Source: Saksenaea vasiformis B4078 | Taxonomy: Eukaryota; Mucoromycota; Mucoromycetes; Mucorales; Saksenaeaceae | Length of the DNA stretch: 64,000 nt | Assembly (NCBI GenBank): GCA_000697055.1 | Contig: JNDT01002238.1 | Location: 62,001-126,000, forward strand | Reading direction: 5' to 3' | Part shown: piece by piece, positions 59,501 through 64,000 of the stretch | How the letters are laid out: each line of letters opens with the position of its first letter | Position numbering within the stretch: position 1 is the stretch's first letter | Notes under the pieces: model-generated | What the model saw: only the letters and a program-made list of their open reading frames with translations | Told to the model about the DNA's origin: nothing | Database searches by the model: none | Translations under genes and position numbers: made by a program

Positions 59501-62500
59501 TTGCTTAGCAAGCTAATGCAACTCATGCAGAAACGGTCCCTGTTAGTGGACATGCTTGCATTACGTATCAAATGGGAAAGTTCCTTCTCCAAATCGTCCG
59601 AATGGATCGCAGACACAGACCAAGAAGTGGATGTCTTTCTGCACAGCAAAGCCCGATGGACGCAAAAGGCTGAAGGGGAGGACAAGAAAGTGATGGAAGA
59701 CACAATCCAGACGTTAGTCGTGCTCGAAACAAAGATTGCCGAATTTGATCACGGTTCCTATACAGAGGTGCTGGATGCGTATCAAGAAATGGAAGACATG
59801 AACGAAGCAAAATTGCCAGAACATCTGGAGAAACGGCAGCTACAGTTTGAAGAAACATTTGAGCTGTTGATGAAGCAATGTTCCTTCAGTCGCAAAGTCG
59901 TTGAACAACGCTTGGCCATGGCGGATGTTGTCTCTCAGTTTGTCCAGCTCAGAGATAAGGGCGAGCGGTTGCGAAAAACCATGACGGAAGCAGAAGGAAA
60001 CGTGACGGATAGGAACGACGAAGATCTCTTCGGAGAACGAGTCCAGGAGTTCAAAGAACAATCAGCTCAGCTCATGACAGACATCACCGTGAGTGTTCCC
60101 TATCCTTCCTTGCCAACGGATACGCCTGCCGGTATTGAAAACGAGGCGGCGAATGAGAGTATCCGTCACAGCATCAATGGCTACGGTATGGCACTTGCCG
60201 TCATTGCTGAGTCACTCGAAGGCCTCCTGGTAAACCATCGTCAAGCACTTTCCTTGCAACAACGGGCTAGTTTGGCGTACGACGAAATGCTGCGAGTAAC
60301 AACATGGATGGAGGAACGCGCACGAACGTTGGCAAAGCAGCTCGATGTGTACGATGCCGGTCTGCTCACGCTCGACGAAGAAGCTATCCATCGCTTTGGA
60401 AAGGAACGCGAAGGTGTTGCCACTCGTTTGCAACATATGAAAGAAGGTGACGTTGCACGTGCACTGGAACAAGTTCGCCTGATCGAAGATGAAATTGACG
60501 CCACGAACGCTGTATCTGTCGATCGAAACATGCTCGTAAGCGGTATCGAGAACCTGGAGCAAAGTCAGGAACGCTTGCAAAACGCTCTTTCACGACGCAA
60601 AGTAGAACTCGAAGTCTTGAGTAAACGTCTTGCATGGGAACAGCAGTTGGCAACGGTCGACCAGAAAATCTTGACGACGGCCCGCGATCTATGGGACTTT
60701 ATCGCAAAGAAAGCTCAGTATGATCCAATCCGAGAGAACGTGGATGATCCTGCACAGTCAAATATGGCCGATCACACGCAAGCATTGCAAACACTTCAAG
60801 AACAAGCAGCTCAGGCGAGCGAGTACGAAGCACTTGAGCAGGCCTACGAAGATCTTTTGAAAGCCTATGACGAACTCGATAATCGCAGTGATGCAGCACC
60901 TTCACATATCGTGACAAAGCAAACGGGTTGTCGCAAAAGCAAAGAAGACTTGGATAATCTGCTTGCGTACACATCAGAATTGTTAGCCCAGCGTTCAAAG
61001 GTGATACGATTTTTGTTGCAATCACAGGCTGTTGAAGTGGAAGGCGAAAGTATCCGAGACGAGCTTGCCAAATTTCAACGCGACTCAGTCAATGACACGA
61101 AGGCCTCTTTGGATGAACGGTTCACAGCATTCAAGGAACAGATCAACGCCGTGTGGGAGAAGGACGGAAAAGACATGCCTTATCCAGAGTGTCAAGCGCT
61201 ATCTCATCTAGAACAGCCTGAGGAAATCGGCTGCAATGCACAGATTAAGGCCCTTGTTGATCGAAGAATGGATGAGCTTCGAGCTCTTGAAGAAGCCATC
61301 GGCAAATCCTACAGCAGCTATATGGACGCGAGTCAAAAGAAGGATTTCATTAGCCAATGTGAGGCCGAGGCGTTGCAGCTACAACAGTGGATTGATGAGC
61401 GCTTTGAAGTGATGAAACTACTTCATATCGACGTAGCATCGGAAAACTTTGGTAGCATCTCGGGCAACTACCTTTCTGATCTGCAACAGGAACAGGTCCG
61501 ACTTATTGCCGAACTGGAAGCATTTGACATGGAGAGAGTAAAGAAATTGCAAGAAAATGTCGCTCGCATCACCGCTTTCCCTGGAAAACAATCAACCTAT
61601 GCAGCAGAAAAGGGACTGGAAGGTGTTCTGACAAGTCTGGAGCGACTGAAAAATCTCGTGTCGGATCAATCAAAGACTCTGGAGGCAGCAACCAAAAGAA
61701 CGGTCTGGGAAGAAAAGATCGAGGATGGTGTTGCTCAGCTGGAAGAAATGAACGATTGTTTGCGCGAATTCATGGCTGACAAGAGCAAATGGATACCACA
61801 CGACAGTGTGCCAGAGGAGAAGCTGACGACGTTCACTGAAAATCTGCAATGGCTTGAACAGCAGCAGAATGCTTTTGCCGGGTCGACCATGAAAGAAATT
61901 CAAGCAAGTTTCAAGGCGTTGACCGATGCGTTTGCCAGTATGTCGCGTCCAGTCCTCGTGCCAGAGCATATTGAGGCTCGGATGGATATGCTTTCTAGTG
62001 ATCAAACCAGGCTGCAGGAAAATTTGGCTACCAAATCGAAGGAAATCGATCTTATCAAGCGGAAAATTCGATGGGAAACCGAAGTGCAGCAGGCATTGGC
62101 GGTGCTGGACAGTCAAGACAAAGCCACGGATGACTTTGTGAAAGGAAAGGCGCGATGGTGTTCAGAAATTGAAGTGCAAGAAATCGACGAACAACCACTT
62201 CGTCTCGAGCTTGAAAAACTGAAAACGGGCTTTGCAGCCTATCAAGAAAGCACGACGACGCCATTGAAGAACGAATGCCACGGCATCGAAGCACTTATTT
62301 CGTCATCTGAGAAGAAGCAGCCCACGTTGTCCGAATCGCTTGCCAAGAAGCTGCAGGATCTTGAACAAGCAGAAAGCCGAGCTCGTGAGCATCTCGATTA
62401 TGCGGATCGGATGGTGACCCAGCGTTGTTCGGTCTTATCGTTTCTTTTGCAAGCCGATCAGCTGGATCGATCAGCGGAGCAGATCCGCGAGAATTTCCTG

Positions 62501-64000
62501 GCAACCAAGGACGACCTGAAGCCTCTTGCAGAAGCGTTGGCTAAATTCAAAACGGATATCGCGACAGTTCACCAGTTTAGTAAGGCGATTCCCTATCCTG
62601 TTCGATCAGCAGAGGATATTTCAATGCAGACCAAGGTGAAGGATGGCTCGACAAATACTGTCATCCGCGACACGGTGGATATGTGTAACGCCAAGTTGGC
62701 TGAGCATGCATCAAGTCTTCAGAAACTCCTCGAATCCAAGGAGACGATTACGCGTCGTCAGATGACATTGCAGTCGTATCATACGAATGCGGAAGCATGT
62801 GACAGTTGGATGGCGTCGCGCAAAGAGAAGCTCAGTCAAGGCGCCCAGATGCTCGCCTCCATTGAGCTACTGGATATCACAAAGCTGGAAGAGGCTGTTA
62901 GTGCAGCGGATAGTATCGAAACAGCAATGAAAGCGAAATTCAATATGTTCATCTCGCTGCAGATAACATTTGACAAATGCGAAGCTACCTTCCGCGATAA
63001 CAAGGCATTAGACGACGACGAAGAAGGAGGGCTTGTCGACAGATTTATTGAAGTGCAAGCCATCCACAAACGTATTACGCAAGAGTGGAAGGAGTTGTTA
63101 GCGGAAGCAGGTCGCGTATCACAGAAGCTGTCTGCTATCTTGGCGCCGGCCGAATACGTGAATAGGATACGAAAACTGCTGGCGGCTTTCCAGGCTTTGC
63201 AGGAACAGGTGGAAGCAGCGGACGCGTCTGCCGTGACTGACGAACGTATTTTGGCGTGGCAGAAGAAAGCGGATGCTTTGGAAACAAAAGAGTACCGCGT
63301 ACTGCAAACGGAAGCGGCGTCCAGCCTTCAGGCGTTGGGTCCAAAGATGGCAGCCGATGCTATCGCTGAGTTAGATCAAGTGGGTGACATTGTTCCTTCG
63401 GTTCGTGCGCTCTTAGCGCAGTTGTACGATACAGTGAACTTGAACCGTCTGCGAAAGACCTATGTGGAAAATGCTGCTGTTGTCTCGAGCACGATCGACC
63501 GATTATTGACGTTGTTTGCCGATATACGCGAGAAGTTTAACATCATCACAGATGAATCTGTAGAAGCACGGGCGACACAGTACCAAAAATTGATTGCGAC
63601 ACACAGGGCAGTAAAGAAGCAAATGAGCGACGGCAAGGAGACCTATGGCGATCTTTGTTCCTACTACGATTTTACCCAAGTCCAAGGTCCTGTCGCCGGC
63701 ATCGGAGAAACACATACAGAGGTCCAAAAGCGTTGGAAAGAAGCTGAGACAGCGGGTTCGGCTTTGTCTGCGTTCGTGTTCCGTGCTGCAAAATGGATTG
63801 ATTGCTACGACATCTCTGACTCTCTCCAACAAGAACTGATCCTTATTGACAGTGAACTTTCAAAATTAGAAGGTGCAAGGGTTATGAACCAAGGCGCCTT
63901 GGACGACATTGAAAAGAAATTACGAAAAGTGAGCTTTTCTTTAGATGAAGTAGATGCAGTAGCAGATAGCGAAGACATGGCCCAGGATCAAGCAAACCAT
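56566..64000 (+). CDS. Giant tandem-CH / spectrin-like actin cross-linker, 3' end outside window
   Basis: Exon 1 56566-57141; exon 2 from 57212, open to the window end: 2455 residues so far. After a Ser-rich start come two calponin-homology domains: CH1 at about 67-182 (YQEIQKRTLTKWVNAQL, the first actin-binding site; LRDGKRLLKLLSVVS) and CH2 at about 262-378 (AKVALLFWVRIQLEDY, SWRSGLAFCLLIHRHDP, DLIEVEHPHEPSIMMYVSEY). An unusual linker of about 80 residues, Asn/Ser/Pro-rich, separates them. An acidic segment follows, then over 2000 residues of charged helices with recurring Trp/Leu patterns like spectrin repeats (for example WIEARIKTIEERNKANVFDP, WMASRKEKLSQGAQMLASIE). This is the layout of alpha-actinin/beta-spectrin, so binding of F-actin is likely. 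It is several times longer than fungal alpha-actinin. No EF-hands or PH domain are reached in the window. Confidence 0.88.

Noticed and set aside
1..64000. tRNA, 5S rRNA and spliceosomal RNA genes
   Set aside because: I looked for tRNA B-box-like GGTTCRANTCC and for 5S and U6 landmarks by eye and found none; a covariance-model search would be needed to exclude them.

Overview
The window looks like nuclear DNA from a filamentous fungus, most probably an early-diverging Mucoromycota (Mucorales-like) species. This rests on intron-rich genes with short introns (roughly 45-70 bp, GT...AG), fungal orthologues such as SWR1, DHH1, SHO1, MET8 and a fungal-type SLC10A7/Rch1 carrier, and eroded transposon-type reading frames of a kind abundant in Mucorales. 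Species is not assignable by eye. No bacterial operons, rRNA, tRNA or CRISPR array were recognised. All gene models below were built by hand from reading frames and splice signals.

Layout. 1-1.7 kb (-): a CS-domain/Sel1-repeat protein running off the left edge. 4.8-10.6 kb (+): the SWR1 chromatin remodeller. 11.7-12.7 kb (+): a bHLH transcription factor. 16.8-18.7 kb (-): the DHH1/DDX6 DEAD-box helicase. 22.5-24.2 kb (-): an SLC10A7/Rch1-like membrane carrier. 26.6-29.0 kb (-): a zinc-finger plus PHD-finger protein. 31.3-31.9 kb (+): ribosomal protein eL42. 33.6-34.7 kb (-): an aldo/keto reductase. 41.0-41.7 kb (+): MET8 (siroheme synthesis), followed at 41.9-44.5 kb (+) by mitochondrial aspartyl-tRNA synthetase. 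45.6-46.6 kb (+): a SHO1-like osmosensor. 47.3-48.7 kb: two weak hypothetical genes in convergent orientation. 50.8-51.0 kb (-): a possible 68-residue protein. 56.6-64.0 kb (+): a giant tandem-CH/spectrin-like protein that leaves the right edge open.

Between these genes are long gene-poor stretches, about half of the window. They hold relics: a helix-turn-helix transposase fragment (32.5-33.0 kb), a minus-strand degenerate element with features of a eukaryotic TnpB/Fanzor-like nuclease (35.7-36.4 kb), and a multi-exon pseudogene of a repeat-type family with a GTN-x-x-EGGVH motif (37.5-39.7 kb). The 32-40 kb interval therefore appears to be a small graveyard of mobile DNA between housekeeping genes. 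The three in-frame stops identified in two of these relics could each come from a single C-to-T change in a Gln codon.

The genes are mainly housekeeping and regulatory (H2A.Z exchange, mRNA decapping and translational repression, ribosome, mitochondrial translation, siroheme, osmosensing, actin cytoskeleton). They are unlinked in function, as expected for a eukaryotic chromosome. I found no clear intact novel system; the most interesting items are the Fanzor-like relic, the CS-Sel1 fusion, the giant CH-spectrin protein, and some unusual splicing features (a GC-AG intron, a 19-nt exon, an ATG-only first coding exon).
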